Shown here in pieces: positions 9,609 to 18,749 of a DNA stretch of 64,000 bases. A program made the translations under genes and the position numbers. The first letter of the stretch is position 1, and every line of letters begins with the position of its first letter. Below the pieces are notes generated by a model. That model made no database searches. It saw nothing but the letters and a program-made list of their open reading frames with translations, and was not told the origin of the DNA. Origin of the DNA: Trinickia terrae (GTDB lineage Bacteria; Pseudomonadota; Gammaproteobacteria; Burkholderiales; Burkholderiaceae); NCBI RefSeq assembly GCF_005144415.1, contig NZ_SWJE01000008.1:372001-436000 (forward strand), in the 5' to 3' direction.

Positions 9609-10655
9609 ATGCAAAGAGAGCATTCCGCAGCCGTCGCCGGTGCGCGGCAAGCGTATTACGAACGCATTTCGGCCGACCATCTGACGCCGCTGTGGGAAGT
9701 GCTGCACGCACTCGTGCCGCCTGCGCCGCGGCCGTCGATCGTGCCGGCGCACTGGCGCTACGCCGCGCTGCGCGACACGCTGCTCGAAGCGGGCGAGTTG
9801 ATCAGCGCGCAGGAGGCCGAGCGCCGCGTGCTGATTCTCGAAAACCCTGGCGTGCGCGGCCAGTCGCGGATCACGCAGAGCCTCTATGCAGGGCTGCAAC
9901 TGATACTGCCCGGTGAAGTGGCGCCCGCGCATCGGCACGCGCAATCCGCGCTGCGTCTCGTGCTCGAAGGCGAGGGCGCATACACGGCGGTCGATGGCGA
10001 ACGCACGACGATGCGGCGCGGCGACTTCATCATCACGCCGTCGATGACGTGGCACGACCACGGCAATCCGGGCGACGAGCCGGTCGTGTGGCTCGATGGC
10101 CTCGACATTCCGCTCGTGCAGTTTCTCGATGCGGGCTTTGCCGAGAAAGCGCCGGTGCAGATGCAAAGCGAGGCGCGGCCCGAAGGCGATGCACTGCTGC
10201 GCTATGGACACAACATGGTGCCGATCGACTTCTATCAGTCCGCCTCCGGTCCAACGCCAGTATTCGTCTATCCATACCGTCAGACGAAGCACGCGCTGCT
10301 GGGCCTCGAAGGCACGCCGGCCGACCCGTGGCACGGCCACGCGTTCCGCTATGTGAATCCGGCGACGGGCGCATCGCCGATGCCGACGATCGGCGCATTC
10401 GCGCGGCGTCTGAAAGCCGGCACTGAAACGCGCCCGTACCGCAGCACCGACAGCACCGTGTTCGTTTGCCTCGAAGGCGAAGGGCGCGCGACGGTCGGCG
10501 AGCGGACCTTCGATCTTGCGCCGAACGACGTGCTGGTGGTGCCGTCGTGGACGGTTCACCAGTTCCGCGGGTCGGCGGACATGATCCTCTTCAGCTTTTC
10601 CGACCGCCCGGTGCAACAGGGACTTGGCCTGTGGCGCGAGGATAAATTGTCCTGA
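9609..10655 (+). CDS. nagI: Gentisate 1,2-dioxygenase
   Basis: A 348-residue bicupin that opens the ring of gentisate (2,5-dihydroxybenzoate) to maleylpyruvate using Fe(II) and oxygen. The N-terminal cupin carries the metal site in APAHRHAQSALRLVLEGEG and the later TWHDHG; the second cupin has FVCLEGEGRATVG and VPSWTVHQF. AAGGAG lies upstream of the ATG. It follows nagAa by 15 bases, so hydroxylation and ring cleavage genes are interleaved here rather than grouped as separate sets. Confidence 0.92.
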   Translation: MQREHSAAVAGARQAYYERISADHLTPLWEVLHALVPPAPRPSIVPAHWRYAALRDTLLEAGELISAQEAERRVLILENPGVRGQSRITQSLYAGLQLILPGEVAPAHRHAQSALRLVLEGEGAYTAVDGERTTMRRGDFIITPSMTWHDHGNPGDEPVVWLDGLDIPLVQFLDAGFAEKAPVQMQSEARPEGDALLRYGHNMVPIDFYQSASGPTPVFVYPYRQTKHALLGLEGTPADPWHGHAFRYVNPATGASPMPTIGAFARRLKAGTETRPYRSTDSTVFVCLEGEGRATVGERTFDLAPNDVLVVPSWTVHQFRGSADMILFSFSDRPVQQGLGLWREDKLS

Positions 10656-10677
10656 GCATTTTATGGAGATTTCCGAG

Positions 10678-11376
10678 ATGAGCTTCGTCATATCCGCACC
10701 GCCTGTCCACACGCTCGCCGTGGCGGGCGAGCCGGGTCTGTTCCCGGTCAACCGCGTGTTCTGTATCGGCCGCAACTATGCGGCGCATGCGCGCGAGATG
10801 GGCAAGGACCCCGATCGCGAGCCGCCATTCTTCTTCATGAAGCCCGCGAATGCGGTGGTCCAGGCGGGCGAGTCGGAAATGGCAATTCCGTATCCGCCGA
10901 TGACGGGCAACTTCCATCATGAGATCGAGCTTGTGATCGCAATCGGCAAGGGTGGTTCCGACATCGACGCGGATCGTGCGCTCGAACACGTCTATGGCTA
11001 TGCGGTCGGCCTCGACATGACGCGCCGCGATCTGCAACTCGAAGCGCGCGACAAGGGCCGTCCGTGGGAATTCGGCAAGTCGTTTTCGAAGTCCGCGCCG
11101 ATCGGGCCGCTCTATCGGGCAGCCGACGCGGGGGCGGTGGCCGAGGCGGACATCCGGCTGACCGTCAATGGCGAGGTGCGCCAGTCGTCGAACATCGCGA
11201 AGCTGATCTGGTCGGTGCAGGAAAGCATTGCGTACCTGTCGAAATACGAGAGCCTCGAGCCCGGCGATCTGATCATGACGGGCACGCCGGAAGGGGTCGG
11301 CGCCGTGGTGCGCGGCGACCTGATGGAGGGCGCAATCGACGGGCTCGGCCGGATCGTCGTGCGGGTGGCGGCATGA
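10678..11376 (+). CDS. nagK: Fumarylpyruvate hydrolase
   Basis: A 232-residue member of the fumarylacetoacetate hydrolase family, which splits fumarylpyruvate to fumarate and pyruvate, the last step of the gentisate route. It has CIGRNYAAHAREMG near the N-terminus, the metal-binding HHEIELVIAIG segment, KSFSKSAPIGP and the terminal TGTPEGVG. The ATG at 10678 has GGAG nine bases upstream; an in-frame ATG at 10663 would add five residues. It sits directly after nagI. Confidence 0.9.
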   Translation: MSFVISAPPVHTLAVAGEPGLFPVNRVFCIGRNYAAHAREMGKDPDREPPFFFMKPANAVVQAGESEMAIPYPPMTGNFHHEIELVIAIGKGGSDIDADRALEHVYGYAVGLDMTRRDLQLEARDKGRPWEFGKSFSKSAPIGPLYRAADAGAVAEADIRLTVNGEVRQSSNIAKLIWSVQESIAYLSKYESLEPGDLIMTGTPEGVGAVVRGDLMEGAIDGLGRIVVRVAA

Positions 11377-11475
11377 CGCGGTGCGATGTGACGTTGCGTA
11401 CGCGGTGCGCTTTGGCGCGTGCCGCGGCGCACAACTTCAGGTAGTGGAACCGCACAGGCATCGACGGAGACAGTC

Positions 11476-12729
11476 ATGACAGAGACCGTGCAAACGGGCG
11501 AGCGTAAATGGGAAGGCGGTGGTTCGAGCCGCATTCCATTCTGGGCATACACCGACGCCGACATCTACCGGCGCGAACTCGAACGTTTTTTCTACGCCGG
11601 GCACTGGTGCTATATCGGGCTCGAAGCGGAGATTCCGAATCCGGGCGACTTCAAGCGGACCGCAGTCGGCGAGCGCTCGGTGATCGCGACGCGCGCAGCG
11701 GATGGCGCGATCCATGTCGTCGAGAATGTGTGCGCGCATCGCGGCGTGCAGTTTTGCCGCGAGAAGTTCGGCAATCGCAAGGACTTCACATGCCCGTATC
11801 ACCAGTGGAATTACGATCTGAAAGGCAACCTGATCGGCGTGCCGTTCAGGCGCGGCGTCAAGCAGGACGGCAAGGTGAACGGCGGCATGCCGGCCGATTT
11901 CGATCCGAAGCAGCATGGTTTGACGCAACTGAAAGTCGCATGCCGCAACGGCGTGATCTTCGCGTCGTTCGATCATGATGTGCCGACGCTCGAAGACTAC
12001 CTCGGGCCGACCATCCTGCGCTACTTCGACCGGCTCTTCAACGGCCGCAAGCTGACGATTCTCGGCTACAACCGTCAGCGCATTCCGGGCAACTGGAAGC
12101 TGATGCAGGAGAACATCAAGGACCCGTATCACCCCGGCTTGCTGCATACGTGGTTCGTCACGTTCGGGCTATGGCGCGCGGACAACCGCTCGGAACTGAA
12201 GATGGACGACCAGTTCCGGCATGCGGCGATGATCTCGACGCGCGGCACGGGTGGCAAGGGCGAGGTGACGAGCGGCGTGACGAGCTTCAAGGAGCAGATG
12301 ACGCTGCATGACGACCGCTTTCTCGACGTGGTGCAGGAGCCGTGGTGGGAAGGCCCGACCGCGGTGCTGATGACGCTGTTTCCGAGCGTGATCATTCAGC
12401 AGCAGGTGAATTCGGTCTCGACGCGCCACATTCAGCCGGCCGGTCCCGATGCGTTCGATTTCGTGTGGACGCACTTCGGTTTCGAAGACGATGCGCCGGA
12501 AATGACGCAGCGCCGTCTGCGTCAGGCGAATCTGTTCGGTCCTGCGGGCTTCGTGTCCGCCGACGACGGCGAGGTCATCGAGTTTTCGCAGCAGGGCTTC
12601 GGCAGGAAGCAGGACGGCCGCACGCTCGCGGAACTGGGCGGACGCGACATCGGCAACACGGACCACATGGTGACCGAGACGCTGATTCGCGGCATGTACG
12701 ACTACTGGCGTCGCGTGATGGAGGTCTGA
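11476..12729 (+). CDS. nagG: Salicylate 5-hydroxylase, large oxygenase subunit
   Basis: A 417-residue Rieske non-haem iron oxygenase alpha subunit. The Rieske cluster ligands appear as CAHRGVQFC with the second pair in CPYHQW; the mononuclear iron site is in [12 protein letters not shown]. With NagH it converts salicylate to gentisate, as shown by the flanking gentisate genes. The ATG at 11476 is preceded by CGGAGA; an open frame from 11419 adds an unlikely N-terminal tail. A single base separates its stop from the nagH start. Confidence 0.92.
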   Translation: MTETVQTGERKWEGGGSSRIPFWAYTDADIYRRELERFFYAGHWCYIGLEAEIPNPGDFKRTAVGERSVIATRAADGAIHVVENVCAHRGVQFCREKFGNRKDFTCPYHQWNYDLKGNLIGVPFRRGVKQDGKVNGGMPADFDPKQHGLTQLKVACRNGVIFASFDHDVPTLEDYLGPTILRYFDRLFNGRKLTILGYNRQRIPGNWKLMQENIKDPYHPGLLHTWFVTFGLWRADNRSELKMDDQFRHAAMISTRGTGGKGEVTSGVTSFKEQMTLHDDRFLDVVQEPWWEGPTAVLMTLFPSVIIQQQVNSVSTRHIQPAGPDAFDFVWTHFGFEDDAPEMTQRRLRQANLFGPAGFVSADDGEVIEFSQQGFGRKQDGRTLAELGGRDIGNTDHMVTETLIRGMYDYWRRVMEV

Positions 12730-12730
12730 C

Positions 12731-13204
12731 ATGCTGGATTTCAATAGCTGGCACGCACTCGTCGCGCTGTATGCCGACTATGCCGCTGCGCTCGACGACG
12801 GCGAGTGGGACAAGTGGCCCATGTTCTTCACCGAGGACTGCTCGTACCGGCTGCAGCCGCGCGAGAACCACGAACGCGGACTGCCGCTCGCAACATTGTC
12901 GTTCGAGAGCCGCGGCATGCTGAAGGACCGCGTATACGGGATCACACAAACGATCTTTCATGACCCGTACTACCAGCGCCACGTCATCGGTGTGCCGCGC
13001 GTGCTGCGCGTGACGGACGAGCGCATCGAAGCCGAGGCGAGCTACGCGGTGTTTCGCACGAAGCCTGACGGGATGACGGAGCCGTTCAACGTCGGCCGCT
13101 ATATCGACGTGATCCGGCGCACCGGCGATGGCCTGAAATTCGAGTCGAAGCTGTGCGTGTTCGACAGCGAAATGATCCCGAATTCGATTATCTATCCGAT
13201 CTGA
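12731..13204 (+). CDS. nagH: Salicylate 5-hydroxylase, small oxygenase subunit
   Basis: A 157-residue beta subunit of the ring-hydroxylating dioxygenase family (NTF2-like fold). It contains the typical [20 protein letters not shown] opening and an [20 protein letters not shown] segment. It carries no cofactor and stabilises the oxygenase. It starts one base after nagG, which suggests translational coupling. Confidence 0.92.
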   Translation: MLDFNSWHALVALYADYAAALDDGEWDKWPMFFTEDCSYRLQPRENHERGLPLATLSFESRGMLKDRVYGITQTIFHDPYYQRHVIGVPRVLRVTDERIEAEASYAVFRTKPDGMTEPFNVGRYIDVIRRTGDGLKFESKLCVFDSEMIPNSIIYPI

Positions 13205-13212
13205 GGAACGAC

Positions 13213-13524
13213 ATGCCTGGACAATGGACGAGGGTGATCGCACTCACTGAGCTACCCGCCGACGACGTGGCGGCCGCACATGCAGGCGGCCGTGAAATCG
13301 CGCTGTATCGGGTCGGCAACGACGTGTATGCGACAGACAATATCTGCACGCATGGTCATGCGCGGCTGTGCGACGGCTTTCTCGATGGCCACGAAATCGA
13401 GTGCCCGCTGCATCAGGGCAAGTTCGACGTGCGCAACGGCCGCGCGCTGTGCGAGCCATTGACGGAAGACATCGCGACGCTCGCGGTGAAGGTCGAGAAC
13501 GGCGACGTATTCATCGAGATCTGA
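13213..13524 (+). CDS. nagAb: Rieske ferredoxin of salicylate 5-hydroxylase
   Basis: A 103-residue soluble Rieske-type ferredoxin. The [2Fe-2S] ligands are in CTHGHARLCDG and CPLHQGKFD. It transfers electrons from NagAa to NagG. It starts eight bases after nagH, with GAGGAA before the ATG; a longer open frame reaching back into nagH is not needed. Confidence 0.92.
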   Translation: MPGQWTRVIALTELPADDVAAAHAGGREIALYRVGNDVYATDNICTHGHARLCDGFLDGHEIECPLHQGKFDVRNGRALCEPLTEDIATLAVKVENGDVFIEI

Positions 13525-13526
13525 TC

Positions 13527-14171
13527 ATGCGGCTCTTCAACTACTTTCGTAGCTCGTCGTCGTACCGGGTGCGCATTGCGTGCAATCTGAAGGGGCTCGC
13601 GTACGAGTATCTGCCAGTGCATCTGAACCGCAACGGCGGCGAGCAGTTCGGCGATCGCTTCACGACACTCAATCCACAGCAGCTCGTGCCACTGCTCGAA
13701 GATGGCGACACGCGCATCGCGCAATCGCTTGCAATGCTCGAATATCTCGACGAGCGCTATCCTGACGTGCCGCTGTTGCCGCGCGACCCGGCAGCGCGCG
13801 CGCAGGTCCGGCAGACGGCACTGTATATCGCGTGCGAAATGCACCCGCTCAACAATCTGCGCGTGCTGAAGTTTCTGACCGGCGAACTGGGTTTGAGCGA
13901 CGCGCAGAAACAGCGCTGGATCGTGCACTGGCTCGAAACAGGGCTTACCGCGCTCGACACGCAACTGCGCGATGCACCCGGGCGCGGCGCGTTCTGCTTC
14001 GGCGACACGCCGACGCTGGCCGACTGCTGTCTCGTGCCGCAACTGTTCAACGCGCGGCGTTTCGGTGTGGACGTCAGTGCATATCCGACGTTGCACGCGG
14101 TCGATCAGGTATGCGAGCAGATCGAGGCGTTTCGCCGTGCGCATCCGTCATGTCAACCGGACGCGGAATGA
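13527..14171 (+). CDS. nagL: Maleylpyruvate isomerase (zeta-class GST fold)
   Basis: A 214-residue glutathione-dependent isomerase converting maleylpyruvate to fumarylpyruvate. The N-terminal thioredoxin fold has the zeta-class SSSSYRVRIACNLKG signature at residues 8-22 and the QSLAMLEYLDE glutathione-site segment. The C-terminal helical domain has the GDTPTLADCCLVPQ motif. Its ATG follows the nagAb stop after two bases. With nagI and nagK it completes salicylate breakdown to pyruvate and fumarate. Confidence 0.92.
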   Translation: MRLFNYFRSSSSYRVRIACNLKGLAYEYLPVHLNRNGGEQFGDRFTTLNPQQLVPLLEDGDTRIAQSLAMLEYLDERYPDVPLLPRDPAARAQVRQTALYIACEMHPLNNLRVLKFLTGELGLSDAQKQRWIVHWLETGLTALDTQLRDAPGRGAFCFGDTPTLADCCLVPQLFNARRFGVDVSAYPTLHAVDQVCEQIEAFRRAHPSCQPDAE

Positions 14172-14245
14172 CGGTTTCACTTCGTAGCGTAGCGACAGAA
14201 GGCGGGTAGACAACCCGCCACACGATAACGACAGGGGACCCCGAC

Positions 14246-15388
14246 ATGCGCTTTCCCGCTCTCTCGGTACGGCAGATCATTCTCATCTCGTTTGGGGCCT
14301 GCGTGGCCGGCGCATTGGCCACGGGCCTGGTCGCCGTTGCCGCGCTTGCGGGCTTTCCGGTGCTGTCAGCACAGGCCGCTTTCAGTATCGAGCTTGCGCT
14401 GGCGGTCGTGCTCTTCGTCGCGGCACTGGCGGGCATGACGAGCCTGATGAGGGTGGTCTACGGCGGATTGCTGCGCATGCGTGCCAAATTCGCCGAACTG
14501 GCCGACACGCTCGACCTGTCGCGCCGTGCCGCGCGCCGCAGCACCGACGAGTTCGGCCGCGCGGCGGCGGAGTTCGACCGGATGCTCGGCCGCATCGAGG
14601 CAACCGTTGCGACGGTCTATCGCTCGACCGAAAGCGTGTCGCGCGCGACCAGCGAAATCGCATCCGGTAATCAGGACCTGTCGTCGCGTACCGAGCAGCA
14701 GGCGGCATCGCTCGAACAGACCGCTTCGAGCATGCAGCAGTTGACCGATGTCGTGCAGCAGAACGCCGGCCATGCACAGGAGGCGAGCGAGCTCGCCGCG
14801 AGCGCGGTCGGGCTCGCGGGCCGCAATCATGCGGCAGTAACCGGCATGGTGGCGACGATGGAGGCGGTCAGCGGCAACGCGAACAAGATTGCCGACATCA
14901 ATGGACTGGTCGAAGGCGTCGCGTTTCAGACCAATATTCTCGCGCTCAATGCCGCGGTCGAAGCGGCACGCGCAGGCGAAGCCGGGCGCGGTTTCGCGGT
15001 GGTCGCGGCCGAGGTGCGCAGCCTCGCGCAACGCGCATCGAGCGCGGCCCGCGAGATCAAGCAATTGATCGATGCGTCGGGGCATTCCGTCGAGCAAGGG
15101 TTGAACGAAGCGCTGGGCGTGAAGGACGCGATGGGCGAGATGCAGGACGCGATCCAGCAGATGGCCGGCCTGATCGGTGCGATTGCCACTGCATCGCACG
15201 AACAGAGCCGCAGTCTCGGCGAGATAAGCAAGGCGGTGTCGCAGATGGACGACGTGACGCAGCAGAACGCCGCGCTCGTCGAACAGATTACGGCGGCTTC
15301 GCAGGCGCTAAGGGAACAGGCGGCGCAACTCAGGCAGACAGTGGAACAGTTCACGCTCGGGGATGGCTTGCGCGATCCCCGCGCGTGA
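14246..15388 (+). CDS. Methyl-accepting chemotaxis protein lacking a periplasmic sensor domain
   Basis: A 380-residue chemoreceptor with two membrane helices close together (about residues 9-36 and 47-67) joined by only about ten residues, so the usual 150-residue periplasmic sensing domain is absent. A linker and a full signalling domain follow, with [20 protein letters not shown] in the hairpin tip. It stands 74 bases after nagL and in the same direction. A receptor of this type must sense inside the cell, through the membrane, or via a partner. A chemotaxis gene is known to follow some nag clusters. Confidence 0.88.
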   Translation: MRFPALSVRQIILISFGACVAGALATGLVAVAALAGFPVLSAQAAFSIELALAVVLFVAALAGMTSLMRVVYGGLLRMRAKFAELADTLDLSRRAARRSTDEFGRAAAEFDRMLGRIEATVATVYRSTESVSRATSEIASGNQDLSSRTEQQAASLEQTASSMQQLTDVVQQNAGHAQEASELAASAVGLAGRNHAAVTGMVATMEAVSGNANKIADINGLVEGVAFQTNILALNAAVEAARAGEAGRGFAVVAAEVRSLAQRASSAAREIKQLIDASGHSVEQGLNEALGVKDAMGEMQDAIQQMAGLIGAIATASHEQSRSLGEISKAVSQMDDVTQQNAALVEQITAASQALREQAAQLRQTVEQFTLGDGLRDPRA

Positions 15389-15418
15389 ATGTTCGCGGAG
15401 CACCGAGTGCCTGTCTCG

Positions 15419-15770
15419 TCACGAATGCACCAGCGGTTTCGTCGATAGCGACACCATTGCCTCCGGCTCGACCGGTGTGCGGCGCGCGAGCAGCACGATT
15501 GCCGCTGCACCGGCTGCCGCGATGCCGATTGCAAGCAGCGTGGTCTGCGGACCGCGATGGATCTGCTGAAGCACGCCGCCGAGATACGGCCCGAGAATCG
15601 CGCCGACGCGCCCAACTGCCAGTTCCATGCCGACACCGGTTGCGCGGACGTGCGTGTCGTACGACGCGGCCGTGAAATTGTTCAGCACGAATTGCGCGCC
15701 GATGATGCAGAAGCCGGCCGACGCGCGCGCCGGCCAGTTCCTCGTGTACCTCGATGACAGGGGGCTGCAT
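15419..15770 (-). pseudogene. Aromatic-acid MFS transporter, both ends retained, middle deleted
   Basis: An ATG at 15770 with GGAG seven bases upstream starts MQPPVIEVHEELAGARV, like the N-terminus of AAHS-type transporters. After about 17 codons the frame changes and reads AGFCIIGAQFVLNNFTAAS and on to a typical MFS end with GMELAVGRVGAILGP (stop at 15419). About 300 residues between the ends are missing. The intact relative at 19457-20803 may have made it dispensable. It would have been the last gene of the decarboxylase operon. Confidence 0.65.
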
Positions 15771-15880
15771 TGTCTCGCTCCATGTTTTGTCGTGAGCGGG
15801 GCGCCGCGTCGTGGCGGCGGCCTCCGGGTGCTGCCGGTGCTTCAGGGGCCATGGGTGTGGCAGTGAGCTTGTTGCGATGG

Positions 15881-16858
15881 CTAGTCGTGAAGTTTGAAGA
15901 GCGCAGCCGCATTGGTACGGCCGATCTTGAGGCGGTCGTTCTCGCTGATCGGCGCCGAGTCGAACCATTGCGTCGCGTGATCGACGTTTTCGAACGGCCA
16001 GTCAGTCGAGAACAGCAGCCGGTCCGCACCGATTTCGAGCATTGCGTCGATCAGCGTCTGCGTGCGGAAATTTCCCGACGTGGTCAGATAGAAATTCGCG
16101 TGGAAGTAATCGGCAATCCGCTTTTTCGCCGGATAGTTCGGCGCGGTATCGACCCACGCGTTGCGGTTGTCGACGCGCCACATGCTGTACGGCAGCCCTT
16201 CGCCCATGTGGCCGAGAATGATCTTCAGCGCCGGAAATTCGTCGAACAGGCCCGAGCCCATCAGGCGCAGTGCGTGCACGGCGGTCTCCTGACCGAACGC
16301 CCAGGTGGGCCCAAGCAGCCACGGATGGCCCGCATAGATTTGTGCGTGTGCCGGCAGCGGATTGCGCGGATGCAGATAGAACGGTATCTCGAGCTTTTCG
16401 ACTAAGGCCCAGAACGGGCGGTACTGCGGCAGATCGTAGTACAGCAGCGTATCGTCGCTCGTCTGCGAGAAGCCGTTGACGAGCGCGCCGACGAAGCCCA
16501 GTTCTTTCACGCAGCGCTCCAGTTCGCGCGCGGCGCGCTCGGGCGATTGCATCGGCAGTGCGGCAAAGCCTTTGAAGCGGTCCGGCCGCTTTGCAATCTG
16601 CGCCGCCAGAAAGTCGTTCGCGCGCTGTGCAAGCTCGCAGGCCGCATGGGTGTCGGGAATCGCCTGCACGGTCGGCGCATTGAGCGACAGGATCATCAGT
16701 TCGACGCCGTGCCGGTCCATTTCCGCGATGCGCCGCTCGTGTAAATCGAGCAGACGTGCCTTCAATTCCGGCCAGTACGAGGCAGGCACGAAGCCTGCAG
16801 AATCGGCGACCGTTTCTTCGATAGCGAAGTGCTCTTCGAGCGCAATCTTTCCGTTCAT
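15881..16858 (-). CDS. graF: Gamma-resorcylate (2,6-dihydroxybenzoate) decarboxylase-type amidohydrolase
   Basis: A 325-residue amidohydrolase-2 family decarboxylase. The metal ligands of the family are visible as E8 and H10 (ALEEHF), H163 (YLHPRNPLP), H217 (GHMGEG) and D286 (STDWPFEN). The N-terminus and segments ILSLNAP, QAIPD, NGFSQ and WLLGPTWAF match gamma-resorcylate decarboxylase closely, more than 2,3-dihydroxybenzoate or amino-muconate relatives. It removes CO2 reversibly from 2,6-dihydroxybenzoate to give resorcinol; salicylate is a possible slower substrate. It follows the monooxygenase gene in the same operon. Confidence 0.82.
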   Translation of the reverse strand: MNGKIALEEHFAIEETVADSAGFVPASYWPELKARLLDLHERRIAEMDRHGVELMILSLNAPTVQAIPDTHAACELAQRANDFLAAQIAKRPDRFKGFAALPMQSPERAARELERCVKELGFVGALVNGFSQTSDDTLLYYDLPQYRPFWALVEKLEIPFYLHPRNPLPAHAQIYAGHPWLLGPTWAFGQETAVHALRLMGSGLFDEFPALKIILGHMGEGLPYSMWRVDNRNAWVDTAPNYPAKKRIADYFHANFYLTTSGNFRTQTLIDAMLEIGADRLLFSTDWPFENVDHATQWFDSAPISENDRLKIGRTNAAALFKLHD

Positions 16859-16884
16859 ATGCGTCACCCTAGAAAAAGAGGGGA

Positions 16885-18120
16885 TCAGTACTGCCCCTTG
16901 GGCTCGAGACCGAGCGCGAGCTGTCCATACATCGTGCCGACGGCGTCCCAGTTCATGCTGATATGCCGGCCGACCGCGTTCGCGTCGCGCCACGCGCGCT
17001 GCACCGGATGCGACAGGTCGAGCCCCTGTCCGCCCGTCGACGCGTTGAGCGCTTCCGTCGCGCGGATCGCAAGCGACACGGCAAACGCCTGGCCGCGCCT
17101 GCTGATGATCCGCTCGTCGATGTCGACGGCCTTGCCGTCGCGCACGGTTCCTTCGCGCGCGAGCAGGTCCGACAACAGCACCTGGCGCGCGGCGTCGATG
17201 CATGCGGACGCCTCGGCAACGCGCAACTGCACTGTCGGAAATTCAGCCATCCGGTTGTGCGCGCCCGCGACCGCGCCGCGGGTCACGCGCCGCGCGGTGC
17301 GTTCGAGATAGTCGTGCAGCGCGCCGCGTGCAGCGCCGACCGCGGTCGATGCGAGGCACGACGGAATGTTGCACAGCATCGGGATGGAAAAGCCCGGATG
17401 GTGCGCGTATGCTTTCGCGCCCGGCGTTCGGCCGCTCGTCGAGTCGGCGAAGGTCAGCACGCGGTGCGCGGGCACGAACACGCCGTTGAGCACGAGCGTC
17501 TTGCTGCCGGTGCCGGCGAGTCCGACGACGTGCCACGTATCGTCGATCGTATAGTCGGTGGCGGGTACCAGCAGGAAGGCAGGCGTCGGATGCGGCCGGT
17601 CGCCGCCGGCAGGCAGCATTGCCGCGCATAGCGACCATTGCGCGCAGTCGCAGCCGCTCGCAAAGCTCCATCGCCCGCTGAGCACGAAGCCTCCGGGCGC
17701 CGCCCGTGCTTCGCAGGCCGGCGCATAGGACCCGCAGACGAGCGCATCGGGGCTGCCGGACCACACGTCGTGCTGCGCCTCGGCCGGGAAGCTCGCGACC
17801 AGCCACTGGTGCGCGGACAGCAGCCCCGCGACCCATGCCGTCGACGCGCACTGCGCGGCGAGATCGATATTGACGTCGACGAGCGTCGAGAAGTCGTATT
17901 CGTAGCCGCCGAAAGCGGCGGGCCGCACGATGTCGAAGTAGCCGGCGTCGCGTAGCGCGTCGATGCTGCGCGACGGCACGCGACGCTCCGCTTCGACCTG
18001 TTGTGCGGCGGCAGCGATCTCGCTGTGCAGTGCGGCAAGCCGCGCGCGCAACTCGTCGGGACGCGGCCTCTCTGGTACAGATGGGGCCGGACTGATGCGT
18101 TCTTTCTCTGTCGCGATCAT
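16885..18120 (-). CDS. Two-component flavin-dependent monooxygenase, oxygenase component
   Basis: A 411-residue protein with the acyl-CoA dehydrogenase fold used by group D flavin monooxygenases (HsaA, HpaB and resorcinol hydroxylase types). Visible features are the helical N-terminus, ASGCDCAQW in the flavin region, DTWHVVGLAGTGSKTLVLNG, and GGQGLDLSHPVQRAWRD near the end. It takes reduced FADH2 or FMNH2 from the reductase encoded upstream. Next to the resorcylate decarboxylase the likely reaction is hydroxylation of resorcinol to hydroxyquinol. The ATG at 18120 has GAGG eight bases upstream. Confidence 0.8.
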   Translation of the reverse strand: MIATEKERISPAPSVPERPRPDELRARLAALHSEIAAAAQQVEAERRVPSRSIDALRDAGYFDIVRPAAFGGYEYDFSTLVDVNIDLAAQCASTAWVAGLLSAHQWLVASFPAEAQHDVWSGSPDALVCGSYAPACEARAAPGGFVLSGRWSFASGCDCAQWSLCAAMLPAGGDRPHPTPAFLLVPATDYTIDDTWHVVGLAGTGSKTLVLNGVFVPAHRVLTFADSTSGRTPGAKAYAHHPGFSIPMLCNIPSCLASTAVGAARGALHDYLERTARRVTRGAVAGAHNRMAEFPTVQLRVAEASACIDAARQVLLSDLLAREGTVRDGKAVDIDERIISRRGQAFAVSLAIRATEALNASTGGQGLDLSHPVQRAWRDANAVGRHISMNWDAVGTMYGQLALGLEPKGQY

Positions 18121-18156
18121 TGAAATCACCTCGTGGGATGCTGGGTCGTAAGCGGG

Positions 18157-18657
18157 TCAGTGCGGCACGCAATAGGCCGCGTTGCGATAGAGCAGCGGTT
18201 CCGCGTCTTCGTTGAGCAGCACCTCGGTCGCGGTGCCGACGAAGATCGTGTGCGTGCCGAATGGCATGGCGGCCACCTTGCGACAGAACACGTTCGCCTG
18301 CGCGTCGTCGAGATAGCCGGGACCGTCCGCGTGCCGTCGCCATGCGCCGACGTTGAAGCGCTCGTCAGCGGAAACCGCGCCGCTGAACGCGGTCGAGATC
18401 GACGACTGGTCGTGACGCAGCACGTTCACGCAGAAATGCCGCGCCGACAGCAGCACTTCGTGCAGCAGCGTCGACTGGTTTACGCAGACGATCATCGACG
18501 GCGGCGCCATCGAGAGCGAGCTGACCGCGGTCATCGTCATGCCGTGATGGCGCAGTTCGTCGGCCGCCGTGACGATGGTCACGGTCGACGCAACGCGGCG
18601 CATCGCGGCGCGGAACGGCGCGCTGACGCCGGGTGGTGGAATGGAAGAGGTGTCCAT
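18157..18657 (-). CDS. Flavin reductase of the two-component monooxygenase
   Basis: A 166-residue flavin reductase-like (HpaC/split-barrel) protein that supplies reduced flavin. It has the FRAAMRRVASTVTIVTA opening, the GMTMTAVSSLSMAPPSMIVCVN flavin-binding region shortened here, and HFCVNVL. AAGGAG precedes the ATG. It is the first gene of the operon, 36 bases before the oxygenase gene, and faces a MarR regulator across a region with two matching operators. Confidence 0.87.
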   Translation of the reverse strand: MDTSSIPPPGVSAPFRAAMRRVASTVTIVTAADELRHHGMTMTAVSSLSMAPPSMIVCVNQSTLLHEVLLSARHFCVNVLRHDQSSISTAFSGAVSADERFNVGAWRRHADGPGYLDDAQANVFCRKVAAMPFGTHTIFVGTATEVLLNEDAEPLLYRNAAYCVPH

Positions 18658-18719
18658 GCCGATGTCTCCTTGGACGGGATGCGCCGGGGCATCCTTCTGG
18701 TCCGCAGAATACTTTCAAA

Positions 18720-18732
18720 TGCAACTGTTGTA
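18720..18732. promoter_or_regulatory. MarR operator candidate 1
   Basis: TGCAA-CTG-TTGTA, a near-perfect inverted repeat with three-base centre, lies in the gap between the flavin reductase and the MarR gene. A second copy of the same pattern lies 30 bases away (centres 18726 and 18756), three helical turns. Confidence 0.5.
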
Positions 18733-18749
18733 AATGGAAATTGTGTGGG

